Assembly (NCBI GenBank): GCA_021300155.1 | Contig: JAJTID010000078.1 | Span: forward strand, 1 to 55,274 | Reading direction: 5' to 3' | Length of the DNA: 55,274 bases | From: Pirellula sp. | Lineage (GTDB): Bacteria > Planctomycetota > Planctomycetia > Pirellulales > Pirellulaceae | Part shown: in pieces, positions 1 to 7,962 of the stretch | How the letters are laid out: each line of letters begins with the position of its first letter | Position numbering within the stretch: position 1 is the stretch's first letter | Notes under the pieces: model-generated | Seen by the model: only the letters and a program-made list of their open reading frames with translations | Database searches by the model: none | Told to the model about the DNA's origin: nothing | Program-made: the position numbers and the translations under genes

Positions 1-95
1 CAGGCGTTGGGCCAAGGTCCGGGTGGGCACTGCTTGATCAACTCAAGCATCGCTTCGGGAGTCAGGTCGGGGGTAGCTTGATTGCAATTAGCCAT
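1..95 (-). CDS. N-terminus of unknown protein (runs off left edge)
   Basis: An ATG at 95 opens a frame that reads 31 residues to the window edge, beginning MANCNQATPDLTPEAMLELI and then a Cys-Pro-Pro-Gly-Pro-Trp-Pro stretch. It overlaps the stop of the upstream gene by 8 bases and follows three genes that are also linked by overlaps, so it is very probably the fourth gene of one transcript. The PPGPWP stretch faintly recalls the N-termini of glycosyltransferase-like proteins found in some bacterial prophage-like islands, but 31 residues cannot settle this. Function is unknown. Confidence 0.55.
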   Translation of the reverse strand, partial: MANCNQATPDLTPEAMLELIKQCPPGPWPNA

Positions 96-621
96 GGAGC
101 TTCTCCTTGGATTCGGCGTTGTAGGCAGCGCGGAGGACGTAGAATCCGATGATGGTCAGAACAAACGGAATGAAACGGATTGGTGGAACATGGACGATCC
201 ACCGCGTGAGAATCTCAGCGGATAGGGTTTCGTTGTTGCGCAGGCACTTTCGCACGCCCATTTCATTCATGCGAGACTTCGTGGAATGGCACCCGCAAGT
301 AAACTTGTCTGGAATGAGCCATCCCAGGCACAACCAATTGAGCGTGCGCCGAGTCTTTTCAATCAAGAGTTCCAGTTCGGTACCGACACCCTGTGTGGGA
401 GGTTTGATGCACTCAAGCAACTCTGGAGTAGGGAGCATGCCGACGAGTGTTCGATACTGGATCGCTTTACTGCAAGTCACTGAGTTTTTTGCTCGAGGCG
501 TCGATTGCTGGATACAAGCCGCACAAGCGTCTTGGGCGATCGGTACTGGCACTTGGGCAAGATCCGACGAGATCTGGCAGTAGCCCTCCATGTTGTGTGG
601 ACAGACAATTGAGTTACTCAT
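88..621 (-). CDS. Cys-rich small protein with C-terminal membrane segment
   Basis: I do not recognise a named family. The start at 621 is chosen because it makes an ATGA overlap with the stop of the upstream gene; an in-frame ATG lies at 639. The product is 177 residues. An N-terminal half carries scattered cysteines (CPH, CAAC, CSK), and a central motif (CGCHS, then MNEMGVRKC about ten residues later) looks like a metal-binding or disulfide module. The last 30 residues hold a hydrophobic segment (IRFIPFVLTIIGFYVL) that could be a single membrane anchor. The module of a Cys-x-Cys followed by Met-Asn-x-x-Gly-x-x-x-Cys resembles small proteins of bacterial prophage-like islands, but this is from memory and uncertain. 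Neighbours suggest co-translation with the Gly-Ser protein. Confidence 0.7.
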   Translation of the reverse strand: MSNSIVCPHNMEGYCQISSDLAQVPVPIAQDACAACIQQSTPRAKNSVTCSKAIQYRTLVGMLPTPELLECIKPPTQGVGTELELLIEKTRRTLNWLCLGWLIPDKFTCGCHSTKSRMNEMGVRKCLRNNETLSAEILTRWIVHVPPIRFIPFVLTIIGFYVLRAAYNAESKEKLHG

Positions 622-2042
622 TGCACACCTTGTTCGCATCCTGTGTAAACGGTCTGCCCCACATAAGAGCCTGGGCTCGTTGGCTCATTCCCTGCGCACA
701 CGCAGACGACTTGGAACGGTCCCATGGGGGTAACGCACGGATCAGGGACCGAGACCGGCATCCAGCCGATCCCATTCCACTGGTAGTAACATGGGCAACA
801 GCAACCGCTCGACGAACCGGAACTAGAGCCGCTTGCCGAGCCACCGCTAACGCCGCTCGAGCCGTACGATTGACCCGAGCTACCAACACCACTGGAACCG
901 ACGCCGCTGGACCCAACGCCAGAAGAGCCCGAACCGGAACCACTCCCCGATCCGGAGCCCGAGCCACTCGAACCGGAACTGCTGCCGTTGCTGCCACCAC
1001 CGGATGGTTGGCTACCAGAACCACTGGGACCGCTACCGCTTGGTCCAGATCCGCTACCGCTTGGTCCCGATGATCCAGACCCGGAGCCTGAAGGTTTGCT
1101 GCCACTTTGCGAACCGGACTGCGATCCGGATTGGGAGCCGGACTGCGATCCCGATCCGGATCCCGATTGGCTACCTGATCCGCTTTGGGAGCCGCTTTGC
1201 GATCCACTGCCACTTGAGCCGCTTCCCGATGGTCCCGAACCGGATGAACCACTGGATCCACTTGGGCCACTGGAACCTGAACTGCTTGATGAGCCAGAGC
1301 TGCCAGATGATCCCGATCCGCTCGAACTTCCAGATGAACCGGACGAACCACTCGAACCCGAGGAACCAACGCCGCTGGAACCTCCCGATGATCCACCGCT
1401 GGATCCCGACGAACCCGAAGTGCCCGATGAGCCAGAAGAGCCCGAGGAACCCGAACTACCAGAGGACCCACTTGAACCCGACGAGCCAGAGCTACCACTC
1501 GACCCGGAGCTGCCCGACGAGCCGCTTGAGCCGGATGAGCCGCTGCTACCTGATGAGCCACTGGATCCGGAATATCCGCTGGTCCCTGAGCTGCCGCTTT
1601 GTCCGGAGGAACCAGAGCTTCCGTGGGATCCAGGAGGATCGCCGGATCCAGATGGTCCGCTGCTGCCGCTCGATCCCGAGGAGCCGCTTGAACCCGAAGA
1701 ACCTGACGAGCCACTTGAGCTCGTCGATCCAGAGGAGCCCGATGAACCGGATGATCCACTGCTGCCCGAAGAGCCACTCGAGGAAACCTCGCAGCACACA
1801 ATGGCGTAGATTGGCAGGTCGGAAAACCCCACATAACGCATGAGGTAACGACCCATCTGAGGAAACTCACAGCTAGATACTGCATACAAAGGTTCTCCAT
1901 CAACCATTCCAAGGAAATGTCCGAGCTGGCGTTTTGGACCAAGCCCGGATCGTTGTTGCGTACAAGTTGCCGCGTACACTGGCAGCCCTTCGACCGAGCC
2001 ACTAACCGAAGTGGCGATGTAGCGACGTGAATACAGAGTCAT
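618..2042 (-). CDS. Gly-Ser repeat protein with Cys-rich ends
   Basis: The product is about 474 residues in three parts. Residues 1-85 contain three degenerate copies of a unit of about 30 residues ending in G-x-P-[VLI]-Y-A-[VI] and a Cys (SVEGLPVYAATC, MVDGEPLYAVSSC, GFSDLPIYAIVCC). Then come about 325 residues of almost pure Ser-Gly with some Gln, Pro and Thr (SSGSSG and SGSQ units). The last 60 residues start with CCCPCYY and contain several more cysteines. No signal peptide is visible. The ATG at 2042 is chosen because it overlaps the previous stop as ATGA; an ATG at 2066 is also in frame. The layout, a folded head, a flexible linker and a disulfide or metal-rich tail, fits a fibre, adhesin or linker role, but no function is known. 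Confidence 0.75.
   Translation of the reverse strand: MTLYSRRYIATSVSGSVEGLPVYAATCTQQRSGLGPKRQLGHFLGMVDGEPLYAVSSCEFPQMGRYLMRYVGFSDLPIYAIVCCEVSSSGSSGSSGSSGSSGSSGSTSSSGSSGSSGSSGSSGSSGSSGPSGSGDPPGSHGSSGSSGQSGSSGTSGYSGSSGSSGSSGSSGSSGSSGSSGSSGSSGSSGSSGSSGSSGSSGSSGSSGTSGSSGSSGGSSGGSSGVGSSGSSGSSGSSGSSSGSGSSGSSGSSSSSGSSGPSGSSGSSGSGPSGSGSSGSGSQSGSQSGSGSQSGSGSGSQSGSQSGSQSGSQSGSKPSGSGSGSSGPSGSGSGPSGSGPSGSGSQPSGGGSNGSSSGSSGSGSGSGSGSGSGSSGVGSSGVGSSGVGSSGQSYGSSGVSGGSASGSSSGSSSGCCCPCYYQWNGIGWMPVSVPDPCVTPMGPFQVVCVCAGNEPTSPGSYVGQTVYTGCEQGVQ
806..1784 (-). repeat. Gly-Ser coding low-complexity tract
   Basis: Roughly 325 codons are almost only Ser and Gly with short Gln/Pro/Thr interruptions. Codons vary (TCG, AGT, AGC, TCC, TCA with GGC, GGA, GGT, GGG), so the DNA is an imperfect 9-base periodic repeat rather than an exact tandem array. 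This suggests that selection on the protein sequence, not recent slippage alone, maintains it. The opposite strand shows an open mirror frame rich in Pro, Asp, Glu and Leu, an artefact of the composition. Confidence 0.85.
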
Positions 2043-2251
2043 TTGTTGGCATCCACCACCTTGCAATCGAAGATCGTGCTCCAGGATTTCGAAGCAATGT
2101 CGAACTTCTGGACCACGCCTGGGTAGTAACCATTGCCATCGGGGATGTTGCTCGTGATGAATACGATTTCCTCGTAGTTGGCATCGACGATTCCGTTTTT
2201 GACTGTTGGCTCGGCCAAAAACTCGTTGGGTTCACTCCCTTTCGAAATCAT
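2039..2251 (-). CDS. Small unknown protein, first gene of the Gly-Ser operon
   Basis: The ATG at 2251 gives about 70 residues beginning MISKGSEPNEFLAE and ending KVVDANK; a longer frame to 2353 overlaps the divergent excisionase gene and is less likely. No known domain is recognised. The sequence has alternating hydrophobic and polar residues with Gly-Asn and Tyr-Tyr turns, compatible with a small beta-rich domain. Its stop overlaps the start of the Gly-Ser gene (ATGA). The divergent excisionase-like gene starts only 29 bases away, so both promoters must overlap in or reach into the coding regions. Confidence 0.55.
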   Translation of the reverse strand: MISKGSEPNEFLAEPTVKNGIVDANYEEIVFITSNIPDGNGYYPGVVQKFDIASKSWSTIFDCKVVDANK

Positions 2252-2280
2252 TGATAAATGACCGCAAAGGATGGTGAGAT

Positions 2281-2502
2281 ATGAGTGGTTCAAACGGGAT
2301 CGATCCCATGGTAGTCGACGAAGATCAAGCGGCACAAATGCTCGGCATTTCACGCCGCATGGTCTTCGAGTTTCGCTCCAAGGGAGAACTCCAGTACGTC
2401 AAACTCGGACGGCTGATTCGCTACCGCGTTTCAGACATCCAGGCGTTCTTGGAGCGCAAACGAATCGAAACCAACTCTCAGGCCAGTGGCCGCCCAGGGT
2501 GA
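2281..2502 (+). CDS. Excisionase-family helix-turn-helix protein
   Basis: The 73-residue product has a MerR/excisionase-type HTH (HTH_17). Residues 11-60 read VVDEDQAAQMLGISRRMVFE followed by a basic wing with Lys-Leu-Gly-Arg-Leu-Ile-Arg-Tyr and then DIQAFLERKR, the usual end of the fold. Such proteins bind DNA and set the direction of integrase reactions, or act as small regulators, in integrative elements. It lies 50 bases before the integrase and in the same direction, the standard pairing. Unlike the integrase it appears intact. The ATG at 2281 follows a purine-rich AAGGATGG. Confidence 0.8.
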   Translation: MSGSNGIDPMVVDEDQAAQMLGISRRMVFEFRSKGELQYVKLGRLIRYRVSDIQAFLERKRIETNSQASGRPG

Positions 2503-2552
2503 CCCGCAAGTCACGAACATTTCAAGCGACCAACTGAGAGGAGAGCAAATCG

Positions 2553-3807
2553 ATGGCTTCCATTTCCACGGACAAATCAGGCAACCGGCGGATCCTGTAT
2601 TTCGACGAGAATCGCAAACGCCGCGTTCTGTACATCGGCAGGATTTCAGAGCGTGAGGCAGAGGGGGTGCAGCGACGCGTTGAGAGTATGCTGGCTGCCA
2701 GAATTCTCGGTAACGCGATCGATCGAGACGACGCTCGATGGTTGTCCGAGTCGCCAACGATCCGCGAGAAGCTGGAGCGATTGAATCTGATCTCTTCGGG
2801 CAAGATCGCGGTCGATCGCAAGAGCATGACGATGGAAGAGTTCTTGGACGACTACATCGAACGGCAGGGGAAATCACGCAAACCAGCCACGGTCGCGGTA
2901 TGGAAACAGGTGGTAGCGAACCTCAAAGAATTCATGCCAGCGGGGATCAAGATCAATCAGATCACCGCGGGACACGCGAAGGAGTTTCACGAGAAGCTCA
3001 AAGCCAGAGGAATGGCCACGACAACGATCCACAAACGGATCCAGTTCGCGAGGCAATTCATGCACGATGCGGTCGATTGGAAGATCATCGACGAGAACCC
3101 TTTTTCTAAGGTTCGAACGCAGCGAAGCACCGTCAAAGTCAACGAGTTCGTCCCTCGGGAAGTCGTCGACAAGCTGATGAAGAAGGCAAACCCAGTTTGG
3201 AAAGTGATCTTGGGTCTGAGTCGCTACGGTGGGCTTCGGACGCCCTCGGAAACGCTATCGCTGCGTTGGGACGACATCGATTGGGAAATGAATCGGATGA
3301 GTATTCCAGAACCGAAGGTCGAGCACCACGAAGGTCGTGGCGTTCGTAGCTGTCCGATCTTTCCCGAGCTTCGACCGATCTTCGATGAAGCGTTCGAGAT
3401 CTTCGGTGACAAGAGCGAACATGGTCGCCGCTCCGCAGTATCGTGCGGCAGCCAACACGGCGATGGGTTGGAAAAACTCGAATCTACGCACCGAGATGAC
3501 GCGACTACTGCGCCGCGCATGAGTCTAGGGTCGGCCGCGATTGTTCCATTCGATGCGGGCCAGCAGACAAACAGAACTACAACGTAAGTTCCCACTGCAC
3601 GTCATCTGCTCTTGGCTCGGCAACTCACCACGAATCGCACAGCAGAGTTACCTCCAGGTTACCCAGGATGATTTTGCAAAAGCGGCAGGCGTGGCGAAGG
3701 TGATGGGAGGGGTAAGTCAATCGGAGGTGTGGGGAGGGTGCCCGGCAACGGGAGTCCTTACCCGATTGCGACCGCTTTTTGGTGTGGCATCGCAAGACAA
3801 TGTTTAG
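2553..3807 (+). pseudogene. Tyrosine recombinase/integrase, frameshifted with two stops
   Basis: An ATG at 2553 after GAGAGGAGAG opens a phage-type integrase: an N-terminal arm, a core-binding domain (about residues 90-180, TMEEFLDDYIERQGKS) and the first catalytic Arg in YGGLRTPSE with LSLRWDDIDW. At 3423-3424 a single extra G shifts the frame. Removing it restores SEH-VAAPQYRAAANTAMGW in the next frame, which reads on to TRLLRRA. There a TGA (3520) and a TAG (3526) interrupt it, and then PRLFHSMRASRQTEL (catalytic H-x-x-R) and QQSYLQVT (catalytic Tyr) follow in the same frame. All catalytic boxes are therefore present but split by three lesions. The enzyme that would have moved this element cannot be made intact. 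Confidence 0.85.
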
Positions 3808-4001
3808 TGAAGCGGTTCGAAATACGGCCGCAATATCCGAATGATGTCGAGTAATGCACGCGATACTTCCGTGACTGGTCTTAGGTTAATGACGAAATGT
3901 CGCTTTGGTGCCAGAATTACGTTTTTATTTACTGGCACGAAAACGACAATGTGCACCTCTTGTGCCCAAAAAAATAATACTATTTTAGGCACCGAATCGA
4001 C

Positions 4002-4247
4002 ATGAACACCTTTATCGGCCGGGTGCGGGAGCAAGCGGAGTTTCGTGAACTCCTTGCGAAGAAAAACAGTTCGCTGGTAAGCACCTCAGTCATTCAGGGA
4101 GTCGACCGCAAAATCGCTGCACTTAAACTGCCGAAGAATCAATCGATTCGAACCGTCCTGGTTTACGACGGCCAACTGGCGCCATCGATCGAAGAAGATC
4201 ACGCTTTCGATTTTCTCATCCCCGCCAGCAAGCTTTTTGTGAACTAG
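4002..4247 (+). pseudogene. AAA ATPase remnant with internal deletion
   Basis: The 81-residue open frame joins two ends of a much larger protein. Residues 1-27 (MNTFIGRVREQAEFRELLAK, then NSSLV) are the typical start of the archaeal-type/ATPase_2 AAA family, where the sequence normally continues straight into the Walker A loop. Residues 28-81 (IQGVDRKIAALKLPKNQSIR, then TVLVYDG and DFLIPASKLF) look like the C-terminal nuclease-like end of the same family. Walker A, Walker B and sensor motifs are all missing. I infer one deletion of roughly 300-400 codons near position 4083 that happened to keep the frame. Neighbours are also remnants. Confidence 0.6.
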
Positions 4248-4250
4248 GGA

Positions 4251-4431
4251 TGAGCTTCCCCGTGACTGCTGGCGAAGCCACTCCAGCACTCGTGGTGTTA
4301 CCCGGTTCTCATCAATACAAATCTCGACCAATTTAGGCATCGCCGGGAACTCGAAGCGAACCTTACCCAGGTTGATATCTCGCAAGCAAAGTACTTCGAG
4401 GTTGCGGAATCGCCCGAGGAATCGATAGTCC
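4251..4431 (-). pseudogene. Leucine-rich-repeat-like gene tail
   Basis: Reading the minus strand from 4431, about 60 residues follow a repeat-like pattern (FRNLEVLCLRDINL, then PAMPKLVEICIDENRV and LEWLRQQ), which matches the spacing of the last leucine-rich repeats of bacterial LRR proteins. A stop lies directly upstream in frame and no ATG is present in this stretch, so only a 3' scrap remains. It converges on the ATPase remnant. The call rests on pattern only. Confidence 0.4.
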
Positions 4432-4474
4432 TAATCGTTAACAGAATAAGCTGGAAAAAGCGACATGCGCCGAA

Positions 4475-6844
4475 TCAGCCGGCGGTTTGTTGGTCGGGGT
4501 ACTTGATCCGGCCGTGATAGATGGCCGTCAGGCTCTTTACCAAGGAATTCTTGATGAGGTCCAGTTCCTTCAAGGTCAGTGCGCAATCTTCAAACTGGCC
4601 ATCGAGTAGCTTCTTCATCGCGATTTGATCGACCAAGTTTTGCAATCTGGATGGGGTAGGCTCGACCAGTGCACGCGATGCACTCTCGACCGCATCGGCG
4701 ATCATCAAAACGGCAGCCTCACGCGTTTGCGGCTTTGGACCAGGGTAGCGAAATGCGTTCTCCGGGACCTCGTCTGCATTGGGATCTTGTTCACTCTTTC
4801 TCATCGCCAATCGAAAGAAATACTCGACCAAGGTAGTACCGTGATGCTGTTCGATAAAGTCAATAATGCGTCGCGGCAAACGATGCTGCCGACCCAAGTC
4901 GGCACCATCTTTCACGTGCGCAATGATGATCAACGTACTCATTGCAGGTTGGAGTGTGTCGTGGCGATTCGTTCCGGGCGACTGATTCTCCACGAAGTAG
5001 TTCGGCTTGAACATTTTTCCAATGTCGTGAAAACAAGCTCCAACACGGACTAATAGTCCGTTCGCTCCGATCGCTTCCGCCGCCGTTTCTGCCAATGCAG
5101 CGACGGAAATGCTGTGGTTGTAGGTGCCCGGTGCGCGTTGTGCCAATTGACGCAACAACGGATGGCTCATGTCACTCAGTTCCAGCAATCTTAGATCGGT
5201 TTGTACGTCCAATAGCTTTTCAAAGACAGGCAAAAGTCCAGCCATCAGTGGACCGCAAGCGAGCACCAACGTTGCTTGCCAAGTTGCTTCCGAAAGCAAT
5301 CGCACAGGGAACAACGACGAGGTCGTCGATTGCAAACTGCTCATCGCGGGACCGTCTGTTACGACTCCACCAGTCTGCCCCGTCATCACCCCTAAACCAA
5401 GTACCGTAAAGAAGACAACCACGGCGACGCCCAGACCGACGTAGATCAATCGCGTTCTATTGCGTATCCTACCACACAAAAGCACGGAACCAGCCGACGC
5501 ACTAGCCAGCATAATGAACTCGGATAAATCCACTCGGGTACTAAACGAGATAAGCAATGACAATGCTGCCATCAACAACAATGCCGCCGGGCGACCAAAT
5601 GCGATTGTCGCGATGATAGCCGTGAGGGTGACCGGTGCTACTTCTGCTCGTAATGGGTCTCGGGCAGCCAAGACGGCAACGATGATGCAACCGGAACAAA
5701 CGCCGAGTACATGAATCAATCGAAGCGTGTCACTAATCAACGACTTGTCGATCGACTGATGGATAAAGAAGCCGCAAAGAAGACATAGTGCGGTGATCAA
5801 CCCACCGAAGGCAGCGAGTCGCTGGACGCATTGTTGCCAGGTGAGTTGTTTCGTATAGGCGGTATGTTCCGCACGAAGCAACGAGATCTCTTTCTCCCCG
5901 AGTACTTTGCCGAGTGGAACAATGGCACCGAAGCCAGGGTCAAACGAAATCGTGGCCGGTTTCACGGCATTGATGGCTTCTTGGCGCGCTTTGTTGCTTA
6001 AATCGTCTCGTAACGTGAGTGTCGCTGGCAGTCGCGGAGCCAGATAGTTGTGAATCATTTGTGCAATGATAAGCGCTTCTTTGTTGCGATCTCGCTCGTA
6101 CAAGTTCTCGAACTTGCGTTGTAACGAGCCACGCAACGTCACTGTCACTTCCGAGACTCGGACACTTTGCACATCCGCGTCGAGCATTGGCGTTTCGAGA
6201 CCTGCAGGGACGACGCGAATGTAGCGTTGATTGCCCATTTCTAAATCATGAGCCAACGACTTGAGCATCCCCTTTTCGATGATCGGGTCCAACACTTCGC
6301 GCATAACCGCATCAAATTTGGTCGTATCCGCATCGGTTGCGAGCGTCTTTCGGATGGCATCGATTGCGACTTCGTGGGAGATTGGCGCTTGATCTGGATC
6401 GAGTACCGATACTCCCAAAAGATCGAGCGTCGCGATCTGCTGCTTAGTCAATGTTAGTGGATCAGCTACATCGCGAAGTGAGAACAGTGAGTCCTTAATT
6501 GCGCCACGAAGCTGACTGATCGGTTCGCTTCGATTTTCGTAAACGCAGTAAACTTCGCGGGCGGCTTGCGTTTTGAGGACTTCCGTCTTGACTTCGTCGA
6601 CGACTTGAAAGGGGACGCGCGCTAGAATCGCGCGTTGAGGCACGAAGCCTTGTCGATAGGCGAACGGAGGTTCCCAGGCTCGGACGAACAGCATGATAAG
6701 AATCGCTACAAAGACGGCTATCCCTAATCGTCCTGCGGATTCCCAGGTTGAGATTTTCGAAACCCAGGATTTCCAAGGATAGCGGTCGATTCCAAGATTG
6801 GCCGCTCGTTCGCTTCGCGTTTTAGCGTTTGTTGATGAAGACAC
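4475..6844 (-). CDS. pgpH: 7TM-HD family phosphohydrolase (PgpH-like)
   Basis: The 789-residue protein shows the complete architecture of the 7TM-HD family: one membrane segment at about residues 39-57 (LGIAVFVAILIMLFVRAW), a large extracytoplasmic 7TMR-HDED domain to about 300, seven membrane helices to about 540, and a cytoplasmic HD domain. The metal-binding HDIG sits at 606-609 (ACFHDIGKMFKPNYF), with further His and Asp ligands in EQHHGTTL and ADAVESASRA. Characterised relatives such as Listeria PgpH hydrolyse the second messenger c-di-AMP. Whether this organism makes that nucleotide cannot be judged here. It lies 17 bases after phoH, the classic neighbour, and is the last gene of a five-gene minus-strand run. 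ybeY, a common next gene, is absent from its 3' side. Confidence 0.9.
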   Translation of the reverse strand: MSSSTNAKTRSERAANLGIDRYPWKSWVSKISTWESAGRLGIAVFVAILIMLFVRAWEPPFAYRQGFVPQRAILARVPFQVVDEVKTEVLKTQAAREVYCVYENRSEPISQLRGAIKDSLFSLRDVADPLTLTKQQIATLDLLGVSVLDPDQAPISHEVAIDAIRKTLATDADTTKFDAVMREVLDPIIEKGMLKSLAHDLEMGNQRYIRVVPAGLETPMLDADVQSVRVSEVTVTLRGSLQRKFENLYERDRNKEALIIAQMIHNYLAPRLPATLTLRDDLSNKARQEAINAVKPATISFDPGFGAIVPLGKVLGEKEISLLRAEHTAYTKQLTWQQCVQRLAAFGGLITALCLLCGFFIHQSIDKSLISDTLRLIHVLGVCSGCIIVAVLAARDPLRAEVAPVTLTAIIATIAFGRPAALLLMAALSLLISFSTRVDLSEFIMLASASAGSVLLCGRIRNRTRLIYVGLGVAVVVFFTVLGLGVMTGQTGGVVTDGPAMSSLQSTTSSLFPVRLLSEATWQATLVLACGPLMAGLLPVFEKLLDVQTDLRLLELSDMSHPLLRQLAQRAPGTYNHSISVAALAETAAEAIGANGLLVRVGACFHDIGKMFKPNYFVENQSPGTNRHDTLQPAMSTLIIIAHVKDGADLGRQHRLPRRIIDFIEQHHGTTLVEYFFRLAMRKSEQDPNADEVPENAFRYPGPKPQTREAAVLMIADAVESASRALVEPTPSRLQNLVDQIAMKKLLDGQFEDCALTLKELDLIKNSLVKSLTAIYHGRIKYPDQQTAG

Positions 6845-6861
6845 AATAAATTGGCTTTACG

Positions 6862-7854
6862 CTATTGATCTTCGGAAGGACGAGGGCGATTGTTGTTGCG
6901 AGTCCCTAATGTCGTAGGGGTCGTGTCGTAAGCCGTCACGATCTTCCGTACCAATGGGTGTCGCACGATATCTCCTTCGCTTAACCGAACGAAACTGATA
7001 CCTGATATTCCACTCAGCCGCTGGACTGCATCTCTCAAGCCGCTCGTTGTCCCTGGGGGCAAGTCAACTTGGGTGATATCTCCCGAGATTACCATCTTGG
7101 AACCTTCGCCCATTCGCGTCAAAAACATCTTCATTTGAGCAACGGTAGCATTTTGAGCTTCGTCCAATATAACAAAAGCTTGGTTGAGCGTTCTACCTCG
7201 CATGTACGCTAACGGAATAACCTCGATGGTATTTTGCTCCATCAGAAATTTTACTTGGTCGAAATCAATCATTTCGTTGATCGCATCAAGTAGCGGTCGG
7301 AGGTACGGATTTAATTTTTCGTGAAGATCTCCAGGGAGGTAGCCCAAACTTTCCCCAGCTTCGACAGCCGGTCGAACCAAAATGATCTTTCGCATCGTTC
7401 GTAGCTTTAGCGCTTCGACAGCCGTCGCAACCGCTAAGAATGTTTTGCCACAACCTGCCGGACCGATACAAAAGGTCATGTCATGCTGACGGATTGCTTC
7501 TAAGTACGCCGCTTGCCCCTCGGTTCGAGGTTTGATGCGGCGACTTGTATTGCCGATAGCAACTTCCGATTTTTCGAACTGTGCGGTTGCACGTTTGTCG
7601 ATCGTGACTCCCATCGCATCGGAGACATCTTCAGGTCCTAAGGATCCTACGCGGTAGACTCGATCCTTGAGACGTTCGAGCACTTCAGTTGCAACGCGTA
7701 CAGAGTCGCTCGGGCCGGCGATCCGAATTTGACCATTGCGGTGAGTGATCGCCACTCCCAATTGATTGCGAACAAGTCGCAGATTACTGTCGTTTGGGCC
7801 GAAAAGCTGTAACGCTAAATGCGGGTCAGCAAGTGTGATTGTAGATTCGGACAT
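6862..7854 (-). CDS. phoH: PhoH family ATPase
   Basis: The 330-residue product has the usual PhoH length when started at the ATG at 7854 (MSESTITLADPHLALQLFGP); a longer frame to 7959 has no family-like sequence. An N-terminal KH-like nucleic-acid-binding part (residues 10-70) precedes the ATPase core with Walker A at 131-138 (GPAGCGKT) and Walker B at 226-235 (FVILDEAQNA). Proteins of this group are cytoplasmic ATPases linked to RNA handling and often sit beside ybeY and pgpH. It is 17 bases upstream of pgpH and 108 bases after cdsA. Confidence 0.93.
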   Translation of the reverse strand: MSESTITLADPHLALQLFGPNDSNLRLVRNQLGVAITHRNGQIRIAGPSDSVRVATEVLERLKDRVYRVGSLGPEDVSDAMGVTIDKRATAQFEKSEVAIGNTSRRIKPRTEGQAAYLEAIRQHDMTFCIGPAGCGKTFLAVATAVEALKLRTMRKIILVRPAVEAGESLGYLPGDLHEKLNPYLRPLLDAINEMIDFDQVKFLMEQNTIEVIPLAYMRGRTLNQAFVILDEAQNATVAQMKMFLTRMGEGSKMVISGDITQVDLPPGTTSGLRDAVQRLSGISGISFVRLSEGDIVRHPLVRKIVTAYDTTPTTLGTRNNNRPRPSEDQ

Positions 7855-7962
7855 AGATTGTGGGTGAGTTGCCCTCGCGAGTGGCCCCAGTACGTTCGTT
7901 TTTTGTAAGCTGTGTAGTTTTCGGTACGTTCGTGTTGTGTTGTGACCGCGATCTATCATTAA

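Noticed and set aside
806-1784. Possible CRISPR or satellite array
   Set aside because: The periodicity is 9 bases with varied codons and there are no spacers; it is explained by protein-level Ser-Gly repeats.
988-1809. Long plus-strand open frame rich in Pro, Glu, Asp and Leu
   Set aside because: It is the mirror of the Gly-Ser coding tract; the composition of the antisense strand keeps the frame open. No start signal or family resemblance.
614-2002. Second long minus-strand frame rich in Ala, Val, Arg, Asp
   Set aside because: Another frame of the same repeat; its sequence is only a shifted reading of Ser-Gly codons, and the overlap-linked start of the Gly-Ser frame is much better supported.
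3520-3528. Stop-codon recoding (selenocysteine or readthrough) in the integrase
   Set aside because: There are two different stops within nine bases and a frameshift upstream, and no hairpin typical of recoding is evident. Decay is simpler.
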